Shown here: positions 21,047-32,350 of the stretch, in pieces
Numbering within the stretch: the first letter of the stretch is position 1
Layout of the letters: the number at the start of each line of letters is the position of its first letter
NCBI RefSeq assembly: GCF_029873635.1
Contig: NC_080420.1
Location: 33,688,231 to 33,752,230, forward strand
Origin: Malania oleifera
Lineage: Eukaryota; Streptophyta; Magnoliopsida; Santalales; Ximeniaceae
Reading direction: 5' to 3'
DNA: 64,000 nucleotides
Translations under genes and position numbers: made by a program
Notes under the pieces: generated by a model
What the model was told of the DNA's origin: nothing
The model's input: only the letters and a program-made list of their open reading frames with translations
The model's database searches: none

Positions 21047-22319
21047 TCAATGCTCCTTTCTTGGATTAGAGAGAAACCGACTAACAACTCCAACAACATA
21101 AGCTAAATCCGATCTTGTGCAAACCATTACATACATTAAGGAACCAATGGCCGAAGCATAAGGAATTTTGTTCATCTCTTCCTTGTCTTTCTCACTTGTA
21201 GGACTTTGTTTTGTACAAAGCTTGAAGTGACTAGCAAGTGGGCAACCAGCAGGTTTTGCTTTATCTATATTGAACCTCTCAAGCACTTTTTCAATGTAAC
21301 TTTCTTGAGACAACCAAATTTGCCCTTTTTCACGATCACGAACAATTCTCATGCCAAGAATTTGCTTTATTGGTCCTAAGTCTTTCATAGCAAAAGACTT
21401 GCTCAACTCCAACTTCAACTTGTCAATCTTAGAGAAGTCCTGTCCTACAATGAGTATATCATCAACATAGACTAAGAGAATAATATAAGTACCATTCGAA
21501 ATTTTTTTCACAAACACACAATCATCCGAAGAGGTTTTTGAGTAACCATGATCAATCATGAAAGAATCAAATTTCTTGTAGCATCTCTGTGGTGCTTGCT
21601 TCAACCTATACAAACTTTTCTTTAATTTGCACACTAAATTCTCTTTCCCTTTTTGTTTGAAGAATTTTGGTTGTTCCATGTAAATATCATTTTCTAAGTC
21701 ACCATCTAAGAAAACGGTTTTCACATCTAGTTGCACGACTTCTAAATTCAAGTATGCTGCTGCTAAGAACAACCCGAATAGATGACATCTTCACAACCGG
21801 TGAGAATATCTCATCAAAGTCAATTCCCTTTTTTTGACCAAAGCCTTTTACCACAAGCCTAGCCTTGTACCGAAGATTCTTTCCATCATTTTTTAGCCTA
21901 AACACCCATTTATTTTTCAAAGCTTTATTTCTAGGAGGAAGTTTAATAAAATCATAAGTGTGATTGTCAACTATGGAATTCATTTCCTCCTTTATAGCCT
22001 CCATCTATTCAACTTTATTTTCATGTTACATGACTTCTTGATAGCTTTCGGGCTCCCCTTGATTTGTTAGAGTAACATGGTCACTTAATGGATATTTAGT
22101 TGAAGGTTTTTGGCTCTCTTGAAGACCTTCTCAATGGAGCTTGCTTTTGAACTTGTTGCTCCCCCTCATTTTCACTTCAACATCACTAGGAATTTCATCA
22201 TTTCCAACATCTTCAAGAGGTGGAAGAACATATTCTAAATTTTCATCATGTGCCAAAGGTGGAGAAGGTAAGTCTAAGTCAACAAAATCATTCCCATTAG
22301 ATTGTGGTTGCTCAACCAT
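21047..22319 (-). pseudogene. COP-A reverse transcriptase
   Basis: Frames 22004-21699 and 21772-21047 overlap, which indicates one frameshift. Motifs: LPPRNKALKNKWVFRLK and RLVVKGFGQKKGIDF, LDVKTVFLDGDL, YMEQPKFF, LKKSLYRLKQAPQRCY, YVDDILIVG (both Asp intact), MKDLGPIKQILGM, and SAIGSLMYVMVCTRSDLAYVVG. The linker upstream to about 22319 is acidic and low in recognisable sequence. Close in style to Tnt1-type RT. Confidence 0.88.
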
Positions 22320-22394
22320 GCCAAAATCTTCAATTGTTTCATCTTCAAAAAATACAACATCTCGGCTTCTAACAATTTTCTTGTCAATCGGATC

Positions 22395-23562
22395 TCACAA
22401 TCTGTATCCAAATTTATCATGCCCATAGCCAAGAAAAATATATTGCATTGTCTTGTCATCAAGTTTGGATCTTTCATCTTTTGGAATATGAACAAATGCA
22501 CGACAATCAAACACTCTCAAGTGATCATAAGTGACATCCTTACCTTTCCAAATTTTTTCAAGAACTTCACCAAGTAGAGGAGATGAAAGAGACAAATTAA
22601 TCAAGTCCACTGCCGTCCTTATTGCTTCACCCCAAAATGATTTTGGCAACTTTACATGAGAGAGCATACATCTCATTCTCTCCAGTATAGTGCAGTTCAT
22701 CCTTTCAATAATACCATTTTGTTGAGGGGTTTTCTTGACGGTCTTTTGATGTCTAATTCCTTGGCTGTAACAATATGCATCAAATGGGCCAATGTACTCT
22801 CCACCATTATCTGAGCACACACATTTCACCTTCTTTCCAGTATCCCTTTCAAATTTAACCTGAAAATGCCTAAACACATCTAAAACTTGATCTTTATACT
22901 TCAAAGTGTAAGCCCAAATTTTTCTTGAACAATCATCAATAAAGGTAACAAAATAAAGTGTACCACCATGAGATTTAACTTTCAAAGGACCACATACATC
23001 CGAATGTATCAAATCAAAAAAATTAGATTTTTTAGTAACAAACTTCGTACGAAAATGAGCTCTATGTTGCTTATCAGCTAAACAATGAACACAAGCTTTA
23101 AGAGAGGTAACCGGGTAGCAGCTTCTTTTTGAACAAAAACTGCATTCCTTTTTCACTCATGTGCCCAAGCCGCTTATGCCACAAATCGGTGGAAGAGTGA
23201 CTTTCAATTGTATTCACAACGCCATTACTAATTTTACCTTACATCATATAAAGTGTACCATTCTTCTTGCCTTTAGCCACCACCAAATTATCCTTTGTGA
23301 GCTTCCATTTTCCATCTCCAAAATGGTTGTCAAACCCTTCATCATCAAGCTTTCCGATAGATATCAAATTTATTCGAATATTGGGTACATGTCTCACATC
23401 ATCCCAAATTTGTTTCCAAACAAACATTTCCCATGCCAACAATTTTCGACAGACCTTCATTTCCCATCCGAACAACTCCATAATTTCCTTTGGAATAAGA
23501 AGTGAAGAAATCTCCCCGAGAAGTGACATGGAATGACGCACTGGAATCAATAACCCAATCAT
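22395..23562 (-). pseudogene. COP-A protease C-terminal part, pre-integrase and integrase
   Basis: Frame 23562-23239 covers the protease to pre-integrase part (HVPNIRINLISIGKLDDEG). Frame 23156-22395 is integrase: HSDVCGPL, CSDNGGEY and the Glu in PQQNGIIERMN are all present, so the D-D-E triad is readable. After it comes KLPKSFWGEAIRTAV, DHLRVFDCRAFVH and FLGYGHDKFGYRL. A break at about 23157-23238 separates the zinc-binding part. Confidence 0.85.
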
Positions 23563-24420
23563 TCTCTTGACTTATCAAATTAATGCAACTTTCATCACAA
23601 ACAACCATGAGATCACCATCAGATGCAACTGAAGTTGTGTCTTCATGCTTTTTCTCAAAATTTTTATCTTTGTTTTGCTCCTTGAATTTCAATTTTTTAC
23701 ACTCCCGCTTCATATCCCCATTTTTATGACAATAGTGGCACTCAATATCTTTTTTCAAAACTAAACTGGACCGGCCTCTTGATTTATCATTGTAGTGAGA
23801 ATATCTGCTTTTGCTTCTACCTCTCCCTTGGTGCCTCTGAATGAGAAGAGCCAACTGATTTTCTTCTAATTTCTTCATTCAACAAGTTGCTAGTTACTTG
23901 GTTCATAGTAACAATTCCATCGGGAGCCGAATTACTAATTGTCACAACCAAAGTCTCCCAACTTTCCGGCAAAGAGTTAAGCAACATTAATGCTTGCAAT
24001 TCATCATCAAAAACTATTTTCCTAGTAGCAAGCTGATTGATAATATTTTTCATCTCATTCAAACGCTCGGTAATAAGACCACCATGTTTATATTTCAAGT
24101 TCACCAATTTTTGGAAAAGAAAAGTTTTATTTGTAGCCGACTTTCTATCATAAAGACCCTCCAGGTTTTTCCATAATTCATGTGCCGAAGTTTCGGTAGA
24201 AACATGATGAAAAACACTATTATCAATCCATTGCCGGATAACACCAACGGTTTTCCTATTAAGCTTATTCCACTCTTCATCACTCATGTCTTTAGGCTTT
24301 CGACTATCACCCTCAATAGGCCCATCCAAATCTTTGCAAAATAAAAGATCTTACATTTTTTTTCCAAGTTACCCAATTGCTTCCATTGCAGCTAATCATA
24401 TGACCAACATTACCATTCAT
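23399..24420 (-). pseudogene. COP-A gag, zinc knuckle and protease start
   Basis: The gag start ATG is at 24420, followed by SNW-V-TWKK and an A-run frameshift near 24352-24367. The main gag frame is 24329-23817 (ELWKNLEGLYDRKSATNK, LNEMKNIINQL, LPESWETLV). The overlapping frame 23878-23399 has a zinc knuckle CHYCHKNGDMKREC, whose expected His is Asp, and a protease site reading WVIDSSASFHVT, where Gly of DSGAS is Ser. The Asp nucleophile remains. Two frameshifts make it non-functional. Confidence 0.85.
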
Positions 24421-24453
24421 GATTTACACAAATTTAGTGTGTACAAATAGCAC

Positions 24454-24466
24454 GGCTTTGATACCA
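24454..24466 (-). other. COP-A primer-binding site
   Basis: Minus strand TGGTATCAAAGCC, two bases inside the LTR end; complementary in type to the initiator tRNA-Met 3' end used by most plant Copia elements (TGGTATCAGAGC). Confidence 0.8.
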
Positions 24467-26711
24467 TTTGTTGAAAATTTTTTTTTATACGAACAATTCC
24501 CACAAGTAAATCAATGGAGTAATGCAAATGATAAATAAAAATAAGATACGCGAAATTTAACATGGTTCCCTCAAATGTTGAGGTACGTCCACGAGGCACG
24601 GTGGTCTAAATCCACTATCAATAAAAATGTTGTACAAAGTGGATACAAAAGACATAAGCCTTACAAATACACAAGAGTGTATAAATAAATGTAGCAAGAT
24701 GAAAAGGCCTCACCAAATATTCTGAACCAAACTCCAAAGAACTAACCAAAATGAGCACATTCAAAGAAATACCAATATGCTGTAAATACACAGCCGGAAC
24801 AACACTAGCAGGTTGTTGCAGCAAAGAAGACGACCGGTGCGGTTGCTGGAGTGAGGTGTTGGAGTTGCAAATGTGAGTGAAAAAATAGAAAAATATAGAA
24901 AAAAGTTAGGAGCCCCTTGTTGTTGTAAGTAGAAAAAAAAAAAAAAGAAGAAGAAGAAGAAGAAGGAGAAAAGGAGATAAAGGGGCAACTGGTGTGCGTG
25001 AGACCTTTGGAAAAATGCAAGGTAGCAGCTACCATTGTAACGACTTGCTATTTAACTATTTTTTTTTTTACTATACTATAACAACTATAATGCTCTAATA
25101 CCAAATTGTCAACTTAAGCAGCAAGCAGCGGAATTCATATAACCATATCCAAATTATACAATACCAGAGTGCTAAAATATTCCCAAAATATACATGTACG
25201 ACTGTTCCCCAAAATACCCTCAACTGGGCTAGGGCTATACAGAAATGCTCCAAAAACGTACTCACTCTCTACTGACAGGGCAGTACTGAGGCCCTCTATC
25301 TGCGAGCCTGGTCTGCTTGCCTACCTAGATCACCTAAAAAATGTTAAAGTAATGGGATGAGCCAATACTCAGTAAGACGAAATATGCTATTGCTAGTGTG
25401 TGACAAATAAGTTATAATACTGTGAAAATCTATTACTATATAATCATGTATCACTGAATCTGTAAATACAATACCAGCAATATCAACCATCACCTTTATT
25501 CTGTTGTTTAACATATCTGTACTTTAAGTTTCTACTCAAAATTCTTCTAATTTATATAAGTATATTTTCTGTCTTTATAAATCTGTATATACATAATAAT
25601 AACTGAAAACTTCCCTATGGATAACTGTGTGTCATGATTTAACCCCTCATGACAGGGGCCCGTAGACGGGATCTACCCTGGCTGGCCGACTAGGGTAAAT
25701 CACTATACTCCCTCGGTCTGATCTGCCCTCTTCAACCCATTTCTGATGGGGAGCCTATCCACTCATGGGCACTATATGATCGACCTACTACCACGTATTA
25801 TCTGAATAGGTGGTTGCACTTTGAACTGAATATCTGTAGCTACAGTACCGTGCTCTACTATTTGGTCTAATAGGGTCTGATACTATATAATATTTTTCTA
25901 TATACAACTATCTGATTTACCATGATTCTGAAATAACTGTATTAACCATGACACTGAAATAAACTATAACTGTGTCAACTGTATCTCTGAACTGAACTGT
26001 AATTTGTAAGTCATGGTATTGAAAACTGTATAATCATGGTACTAAAAACTGTATAATCATAGTATTGAAAATTGTATAATCATGATATTCCGTAATTACT
26101 ATAAAACATATCCACTGGCTGTATATTCTGTAAAACATATCCTGAAAATACTGTAAAACATGCTTCTGTACTATAGTTATATTCTCAAGTCACACAGTAA
26201 TTTAATACATAATATTCATAATTAATAATCTGTATAATGTCCTGCTGTAAATAAAAAACTAGTAAAAATATACATTTCATACTAGAAATCATTGTAGAAC
26301 TACCTAACATAGCATATTTCCCTTACCTGATTTTTTCCAAAATCCCCCTACTGAGACGGGCCTTACACCCGCAGGGTTCTCCACTCAACACCCTGAAAAC
26401 CATATATTCCAGAACAAAACGTCACTATTTCTACGTCTACAACATTTCCTACAACTGTTGAAAAGTCAAATTCTGAATAAAAGACCTTACCCTGGATTTG
26501 GGATGAATTCCAACTTCGTCCCACCGACGATCCGCTCCAGCAGACTTGGAAAGAACTTCCCTAGGAGCGTTGTGGTAACCTCAGATCATCGATCCGGTGA
26601 ACGACAGGGCCGAAATCAAAGAGAAAAGATGGAGAGGCCGTAGGAGAGAGGAGAGAGGAGAGAGGAGAGAGAGTCTGCGCTGAAATTCTGCGTAAAAACT
26701 GAGTTTAAGCA

Positions 26712-26720
26712 CTATTTATA
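26712..26720 (-). promoter_or_regulatory. TATA box of solo LTR-B
   Basis: Minus strand TATAAATAG, about 8 bases downstream of the palindrome array. Confidence 0.6.
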
Positions 26721-26728
26721 TTGCGGGA

Positions 26729-26927
26729 TTCATCGATGAACCTGCATCCTCGTCGACGAATTTCAGACTTCTTAAAAATCCTCTCTCGGTATCTTCTCGT
26801 TGACGAGAGGGGACCTTGTCGACGAGATCTTGAAGAACCCTCGTTAACGAAACCCCTGTGTTCGTCGATGAGGCTCGGAAAATTTTCTTGGAATTATCAC
26901 CTCCAAAATGCAATATCGTCGACAAAC
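26729..26927 (-). promoter_or_regulatory. array of seven CGTCGACG-type palindromes (LTR-B)
   Basis: Copies include ATTCATCGATGAAC, CCTCGTCGACGAAT, TCTCGTTGACGAGA, CCTTGTCGACGAGA, CCTCGTTAACGAAA and GTTCGTCGATGAGG. The central spacer CTCTCTCGGTATCTT matches the spacer in GYP-A. Confidence 0.75.
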
Positions 26928-27086
26928 GCCTCCTTCTGTTATTGATTTCATTTTCCTCCCTATTTATTATTTACATACCATTATTATTCGGGTCGTTATA
27001 ACCATGCTCCCTTGAGAAGCCAACTCAATAAAAAAAAAACACACCTTTTCAAAAGGCATGAGCCCCACAAGGTGGGAAACCCAACA

Positions 27087-28990
27087 GTTAAATTCTCTAT
27101 ATTTTTCTTCAATAATTCCACAATCCTGGAGTAAAGAGGTTTTAAAGGCTTGTTTGGTACGACTGAATAGCCATTCATTGGAATAATATGGAATATATTT
27201 TAAATTTTAGAAATCAAGGGAACAATTGTTTTTTATATATTCATAATTATTTCATTTAACATCTAATAAGAAAGGAATATACATCATAAAGATGAAATTT
27301 GGTAATAGTTATTTCTTATCTATTTTTTATTATGGACTCATTGTTATTTATTTTATAGAAGTAATATAATTTCTCATATAACTAATTGTAACGGGCCTAC
27401 TAAAATTAATCTATTCTTAAGAATAGACATTCGACAAACCAAACGTAGTCTTGGGGGGGAATGGGTATTAAATTTTTTTCTCATTTTGGGGGGAGGGGGA
27501 GATGGGATCCATGAAGTTAATAGGATTTGTAAAGTTATTTTTAATATAAAAAATTTCAATTATTTTTTTCATTAATGCAATTTTTTAAGTTTAGTTTTTT
27601 TTTTGTTTTTTGTTTTAATGGGACAGGAGAGATTAATTTGTTAAATCATTTATTGATAACTGAAAAAGAGATAAAATGAATGAAGGTATAAAGAGATAAA
27701 ATGAATGAAGGTATTTATATGTGTTTCTAGAAAATGAAAGAAGACCAAAAAAGGGAAAAGAATGGGCAAGGCTAGAGTATTCAAAAGAATAGAAAAAAAA
27801 AAAAAAAACAAAACAAATGAACAAACTAAATTGCTTGAATGGACAAGGCTAGAATAATTAAAAGAATAAAAAATCAAAGACCTTATGAACTCCATGCAGA
27901 GTCAAGAAAATTTTTTAAAAATATGAGAATTATAATTTTTAGTTTCTAAAATTAATTTTAAAAATATTAAAAATCCATTTAATTTTGAAAATATTTATTT
28001 TTCATTTTTAGTTTTTAAAAGAATTATAAAATTTTTATCCAATTTTTTTATTTTTTCAAGATTCTTATTAAAAAGGTACAAATAAATAATTTTTTTAGTT
28101 GCACAAAATAAATTCTCTTCTTTTATTTATTTGTTTCAAAATAATTACAAAAATGACAAGTTATACTTCAATTTTTAAAAATGATATTAGGTAATATTGA
28201 GATCATGAAATTTGGGGCTTAGACTTCAATTTCTATGGATTTGTAAGAGACACAATACAATTTTATATTATATTTTGTTATAATCCACACTAATTAAAGT
28301 TTAAAATCTAATTTCTATGCTCCCAAATGCAGAATAAGAAACTAGAAATCTAAAAAATAATAAAAGGATAGTTTCTAATTTTTTATATAAATTAAAAAAT
28401 AAAATAAAAAATAAGGCGTCATTTTGTAATTATTTAAAAAAATTAGAACCAAAATGTTTTATTGTTCATTTTTTTATACAAATGCTATAAAATTGAAATT
28501 TTAACTTAATTATTTGTAATTTTTTTTTAAAAAATGAGAATAAAATATGAAACTATACATTTTCCACGTGCACTAATTTTTCTTAATTTCTGAAAATAAT
28601 ACATAGAAAATTTTGTCATTTTAGTCCCGTATGTGTTCTTGTACGGAAATTGAATATTCCAAACTCAAGTTCATATATACCATTGCCATATCATGAAAAA
28701 TAAGTTTTAAACAACATTAGAAAGACAAATTTTCTTTTTAAAATAAAACTACAATATTCTGAGTATTGAAAAAAATCTCTTCCTCTCCATTGCCACTGTG
28801 CTTTTTATAGATAGAAAATTTTATTTAATATAAATAGCGAAAGTCTTGGTTAATAGAAACTTAGTCTCACATACTTTCGTGTTGGAACAAAAATTATCTC
28901 AGATTACCATTCGTTCATGTCACTGATGTGGTGATTTAAGACCATCCAAAAATTTCTCTTTCATGTGTAGGAGCCTCCTCTCTAAGCCTA
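27087..28990. other. AT-rich intergenic stretch
   Basis: No gene, RNA or transposon end recognised. A ~24-base duplication (GAGATAAAATGAATGAAGGT) lies at 27668-27712. Poly(A/T) runs dominate. Confidence 0.45.
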
Positions 28991-28991
28991 C

Positions 28992-28993
<2 letters not shown>

Positions 28994-29057
<64 letters not shown>
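28994..29057. repeat. (AG)n microsatellite
   Basis: About 31 uninterrupted AG units. Confidence 0.95.
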
Positions 29058-29060
<3 letters not shown>

Positions 29061-29061
29061 C

Positions 29062-29330
29062 CCTAGTTTAACTTTAAATAATCATCTCGTTCCTGCAAGG
29101 TGTTCATGGTTGCAGTCACTTTGAAGTTCAAGACTCAAGAGATGGAGCCTAGTTTTAGGTCTAAATTTAAATAATCATCTCGTTCCTGCAGGGTGTTCAT
29201 GGTTGCAGTAACTTTGAAGTTCAAGACTCAAGAGATGGAGCCTAGTTCTAATCATCTCTTTCTGCCAGCAGGTTAATCATTTATGGCTGCAGCAGCTTTC
29301 AAACTCAAGACTCTTGCCCTGGCCTTTGGG
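29062..29330. repeat. 93-bp tandem duplication next to the AG run
   Basis: The block containing ATCATCTCGTTCCTGCA, TGTTCATGGTTGCAGT and CAAGAGATGGAGCCTAGTT occurs at about 29062-29154 and 29155-29247. A third, shortened and diverged copy starts at 29251. Non-coding. Confidence 0.8.
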
Positions 29331-29779
29331 GACAAGAACAGAACCAAGCCAACAAAGGGTTTTTCAATTTAACCCATAAAAAGGGTTAATGAATGATGAG
29401 AGGGCGGGGAGGGAGCACCCCATCATGGCAATATCACCATCTTCTTTTCTTTTTAAGAATTTGAGTGTGTGGTTGTTCTTGGTTTTCCCAAGCCCTCTTC
29501 ATATATTTTGTGCTACGGGGAAGCACTTAGTAATCATCGTTCTTGTTGGGTCTACGCTCTTAGCCCCACCCGGGCCTCTTGATTGTCTCTTTGTAATTTT
29601 CTAGCATGGAACGCTCTTTGTTTTTTTTAAAAAAAAAATCATTTTTTTTTCAAAAATTATAATTCCTATATATTTTATGTGAAATGTTAAAAGAGAAAAT
29701 TATATTGTTAATTCTTGAGCTGCGTTTGGCTTGTGAAATGACCATTGCTATAACGTCATGTTTGATTTGTAAAATGAAA
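29331..29779. other. intergenic, no gene recognised
   Basis: The open frame at 29389-29604 has a hydrophobic segment but no recognisable domain, and no splice or promoter context supports it. Confidence 0.4.
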
Positions 29780-30732
29780 TATGTCGCGACGTCTCGGAGG
29801 GGGGCCTAAAACGGCAAGGTGATAATAATGATTGAAAATTTGATGGAGTCGTTACTAACTTATTATTTACCTAGATGTGGTTAGAACACTTAATTATTAT
29901 TCATTTGTTTGGTCCCTAAACTAAACCTAGGTCAAGAAACCAGTAGTTTCGGCATGCTTTTACCAAAATTGAGATCGAGAGTTCAATTATGCGAGGAGAA
30001 GGTATTCACACCCCTACACATCTGTTCGATGAACGGTATCTAATTAATTATAAATTATCCTCAAATTGAATTTAATAACCTTTAATTAATTCATTTTAAA
30101 AATAAACAGACAAATGAATAAATTAATACATAAATAAATAAATAAATAAAGTCAACAAGACATTAAAAATCTCAGTGTGATTTAGGAATGTCTAATAACC
30201 TTCAAACGAGGGGATCTTGTTAAATAAATCCCCCTTTAGAGCTAATGCAGGTAAGGTCTAAAATACCCCATTGCCCTTTTTCAAATTATAGGGATACACG
30301 CAGGTCAAAATTGGGGGAAAATGTCAAATTATAAACAAAAGAATATTTAAAAATATACCCATATTTTTCAAAATTTTTGTAGAAATTTTATGTAAATTGT
30401 CAACATTTTTTTGAAATTTTATGGGATTTTTGAAGATTTTTTTTTCATTTATTTTGGCTCAAAATAGGAAAAAAATGTTTTTTCTATTTTTCTAAGCCTC
30501 AAAATATCGTTCCTAATTTTCCCCAAATTTTCCTGATTTTTTATTGTATTTTTAAATTTTTTATTATTTTAAAATTAAAAATTAATTAAAAATCAAATAA
30601 ATAAATATACAAAATAAATAGATTAATTAAAATAAATGGTTCAAGAAACATATCGGTTTGATCGGTATGAACTCGGGGCCATGTGTCAACCGAGAGTGGT
30701 GACATGTGACATCCTTATTTTTTTAATTTAAT

Positions 30733-31141
30733 ATAGCAGGGTGATGTCAACATGACATCATCCTGTCACGTGGCATCACTTGGCTTTTTTTTTTTTTTTT
30801 TACCATAGTAGGGTGACATCAGCATGACGTCATCCTGCCATGTGGTAGCTCTTGAGTGGCTCTAGATGGATGATAGAGATTGCAGCAATTCAATCGTCTA
30901 GAGAAAATACAAATTTGACGACTGAGAATATGACACGTGTCGCCGTAGAGATGGTGACATGTGTTCAACTAAATTATTATTTTTTATTATTATTTTTATT
31001 TTATGCCAGTGGGTGGCGTCAGCAATGTGGCACCGTGGCAGTTTGTGAGTGGTCTAGGAGAGTTGAGAAGGATTGTTGACGTGGCACAATTTGGACCGTC
31101 CAAAGAAACCCATATTAAATAGTTGAGATAAAGCCACGTCA
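30733..31141 (+). promoter_or_regulatory. ACGT-core (bZIP-type) motif cluster in U3
   Basis: CACGTGGC (30767), TGACGTCA (30825), ACACGTGT (30933), GACGTGGC (31078) and GCCACGTCA (31133) lie within 375 bp upstream of the TATA box at 31214. ACGT cores of this kind are the known sites of plant G-box/ABRE and TGA bZIP factors. Binding is inferred. Confidence 0.5.
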
Positions 31142-31213
31142 CCCCTAAAACACTTGATCGAGAATGTGCCACATGTCACCTTGCGGTGGTGACATGTGGT
31201 GCACTGTCCCCCA

Positions 31214-31220
31214 TATAAAG
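31214..31220 (+). promoter_or_regulatory. TATA box of the Tat-like LTR
   Basis: TATAAAG followed by a T/C-rich leader. Confidence 0.55.
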
Positions 31221-31607
31221 CCAATTTTTTTTTTTGTTTTTCTCCTATTTTCCCTAATTGTTCTCTCTCTCTCTCTCCTTTCTGTTCTGCGCGTGCTTTT
31301 CTTTTTCTCTCCTCTCTTTTTCCTCTTTTCTTCTCCCTCTTATGTTTTCTCTCTAGCTCCCTCACTTCTTCTCCCTTCTGTGTTCTCTCTTTCTCCCTTT
31401 GATTCCTTTCTTTTCTTTGATCATCTCTTTTTATTTCTTTATGTTATTCTCTTTTTGTTTCTGATTTTTTGTTGTGTTTTCTGTTATGCAGGTTAATTTT
31501 CAAGGATCAAAATCCCTAAATCCCCATAGATAAGTTCCCCCTTCCCCTTTTGAATTGTTTCATGGAATTTGAATAGATTTTGTGTTAGGGTTTGAGTTGT
31601 GGTCTGT

Positions 31608-31722
31608 TTTGGGTGAGTTCACTCATTGAACTAAGTGAGTTTGAGTTGACTTACAGTGAGTCAACTCACTGACTGGGCTTGGGCTGACTCAATAGTGAGT
31701 CAACCCACTGAGTGGGTTATGA
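31608..31722. repeat. cluster of TGAGTCA/TGACTCA palindromes
   Basis: Several overlapping copies of GTGAGT, TGAGTCAACTCACTGA and TGACTCA within ~110 bp. The heptamer is the known plant GCN4-type bZIP site. Here it is part of repeat DNA. Confidence 0.6.
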
Positions 31723-31723
31723 A

Positions 31724-32350
31724 GATTTGGGCCCTAGGCCTTGTTTTTAAAAACGGGGTCTGGATTATTTTTTAAAAAAGTTGGGTCTGGGTGATTTTCT
31801 TTTAACAAAATTGGGCCTAGGGTGATTTTTTAAAAAAAATAGGCTCTTGACCCTTGGATTTTTAAAAAAGTTGGGCCAGGTTGTTTTCAAAAATGGGTTT
31901 TAAAAATGGGGCATCGGGCCCAGTTTTAAAATATTAGTGGGTTTCAAAAAATTCTAGGCCCTTAGCTCTATTTTAAGAAATTAATGGGTCTAAAAAAAAT
32001 GGGTCCCAGGTCCTGTTTTTGAAAATTAATGGTTTTTTTTTTTTAAAAAAAGGCACAAGACCATGTTTTTAAAAATTAAGGGATTTAAAAAATTTTGGCC
32101 CTAGGGCCCCTGTGGTAAAAATGGCCTTTTAAAATTTTGGGCCCTAGGCCCTGTTTTTTTTTTTAATTAACGGGTTTAAAAAACTGAATTTGGGCCCCTA
32201 GGCCTTTGTTTTAAAAATCAGTGGGTTATAAAAAAATTAGGCCTTGGGCCTTGTTACTTTAAAAATTGGTTTTGTTTCGAAAATGGGCCCAAGCCCCTTG
32301 TTTTAAAAATGTAGATTTAAAAAAAGTTTTGAGCCTTGGGTAGTTTGGGC
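31724..32350. repeat. degenerate GGGCCCTAGGCCCTG/TTTTAAAAAT tandem repeat
   Basis: Roughly a dozen diverged units, each with a GGGCC(C/T)-AGG-CC palindromic half and a TTTTTAAAAAT half, spaced about 40-60 bp. Non-coding. Confidence 0.65.

Larger units (their letters stand above)
25036..27000 (-). repeat. Gypsy solo LTR (LTR-B) with 5-bp target duplication
   Basis: A 1965-bp LTR with inverted ends TGTAACGAC and GTCGTTATA, flanked on both sides by ACCAT (25031-25035 and 27001-27005). No internal sequence is attached. On the minus strand it has a seven-copy CGTCGACG-type array (26927-26729), a TATA box (26720-26712) and a GA-rich leader near 26650. It differs strongly from the GYP-A LTR at its U5 end, so the two are not a pair. 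It arose by insertion into the COP-A LTR followed by LTR-LTR recombination. Confidence 0.88.
20719..27086 (-). mobile_element. COP-A: Tork-like Copia element lacking its 3' end
   Basis: Minus-strand Copia with 5' LTR (24469-27086, split by a solo LTR), primer-binding site, gag, protease, integrase, RT and the first part of RNase H in Copia order. The remainder of RNase H, the polypurine tract and the 3' LTR are replaced by GYP-A. Protein motifs resemble Tnt1/Tork-type elements. The right flank after the LTR is GTTAA; the flank left of the GYP-A LTR is TGCTG, so the fused unit is not bounded by one target duplication. Confidence 0.8.
24469..27086 (-). repeat. COP-A 5' LTR, interrupted by a Gypsy solo LTR
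   Basis: The LTR has inverted ends TGTTG (at 27086) and CAACA (at 24469). Its sequence is 27086-27001 plus 25035-24469, about 650 bp once the inserted solo LTR and one target copy are removed. The inner part has a pyrimidine-rich leader and a (CTT)n run at about 24944-24965. The outer part contains AAAAGGTGTG and CTCATGCC. Confidence 0.8.
29780..31495 (+). repeat. Tat/Ogre-like LTR or LTR-like region
   Basis: Opens with TGTCGCGACGTCTCGGAGGG, then GATGGAGTCGTTACTAA and GAAGGTATTCACACCCCTA, text characteristic of a common plant Gypsy LTR type. Next come A/T-rich repeats, three ~50-bp U3 blocks with bZIP-like sites (30733-31060), a TATA box at 31214 and a pyrimidine-rich leader (31226-31420). 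No coding region follows in recognisable form, so it is a solo or truncated LTR. The 3' edge is not resolved. Confidence 0.45.

Noticed and set aside
16687..27000. LTRs 16687-18637 and 25036-27000 as the pair of one Gypsy element
   Set aside because: Their first ~100 bases differ almost completely, and the second has its own ACCAT duplication and no adjoining primer-binding site.
20719..27086. Whole GYP-A/COP-A unit as one chimeric retrotransposon inserted after template switching
   Set aside because: The outer 5-bp flanks differ (TGCTG left of 16687, GTTAA right of 27086), so a single insertion event is not supported. A later rearrangement is simpler.
29389..29604. 71-codon open frame with a hydrophobic segment
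   Set aside because: No recognisable family, promoter or splice context; expected by chance in this composition.
31164..31496. Plus-strand frame rich in Ser, Leu and Phe
   Set aside because: It reads the pyrimidine-rich leader downstream of the TATA box at 31214; low complexity, no domain.
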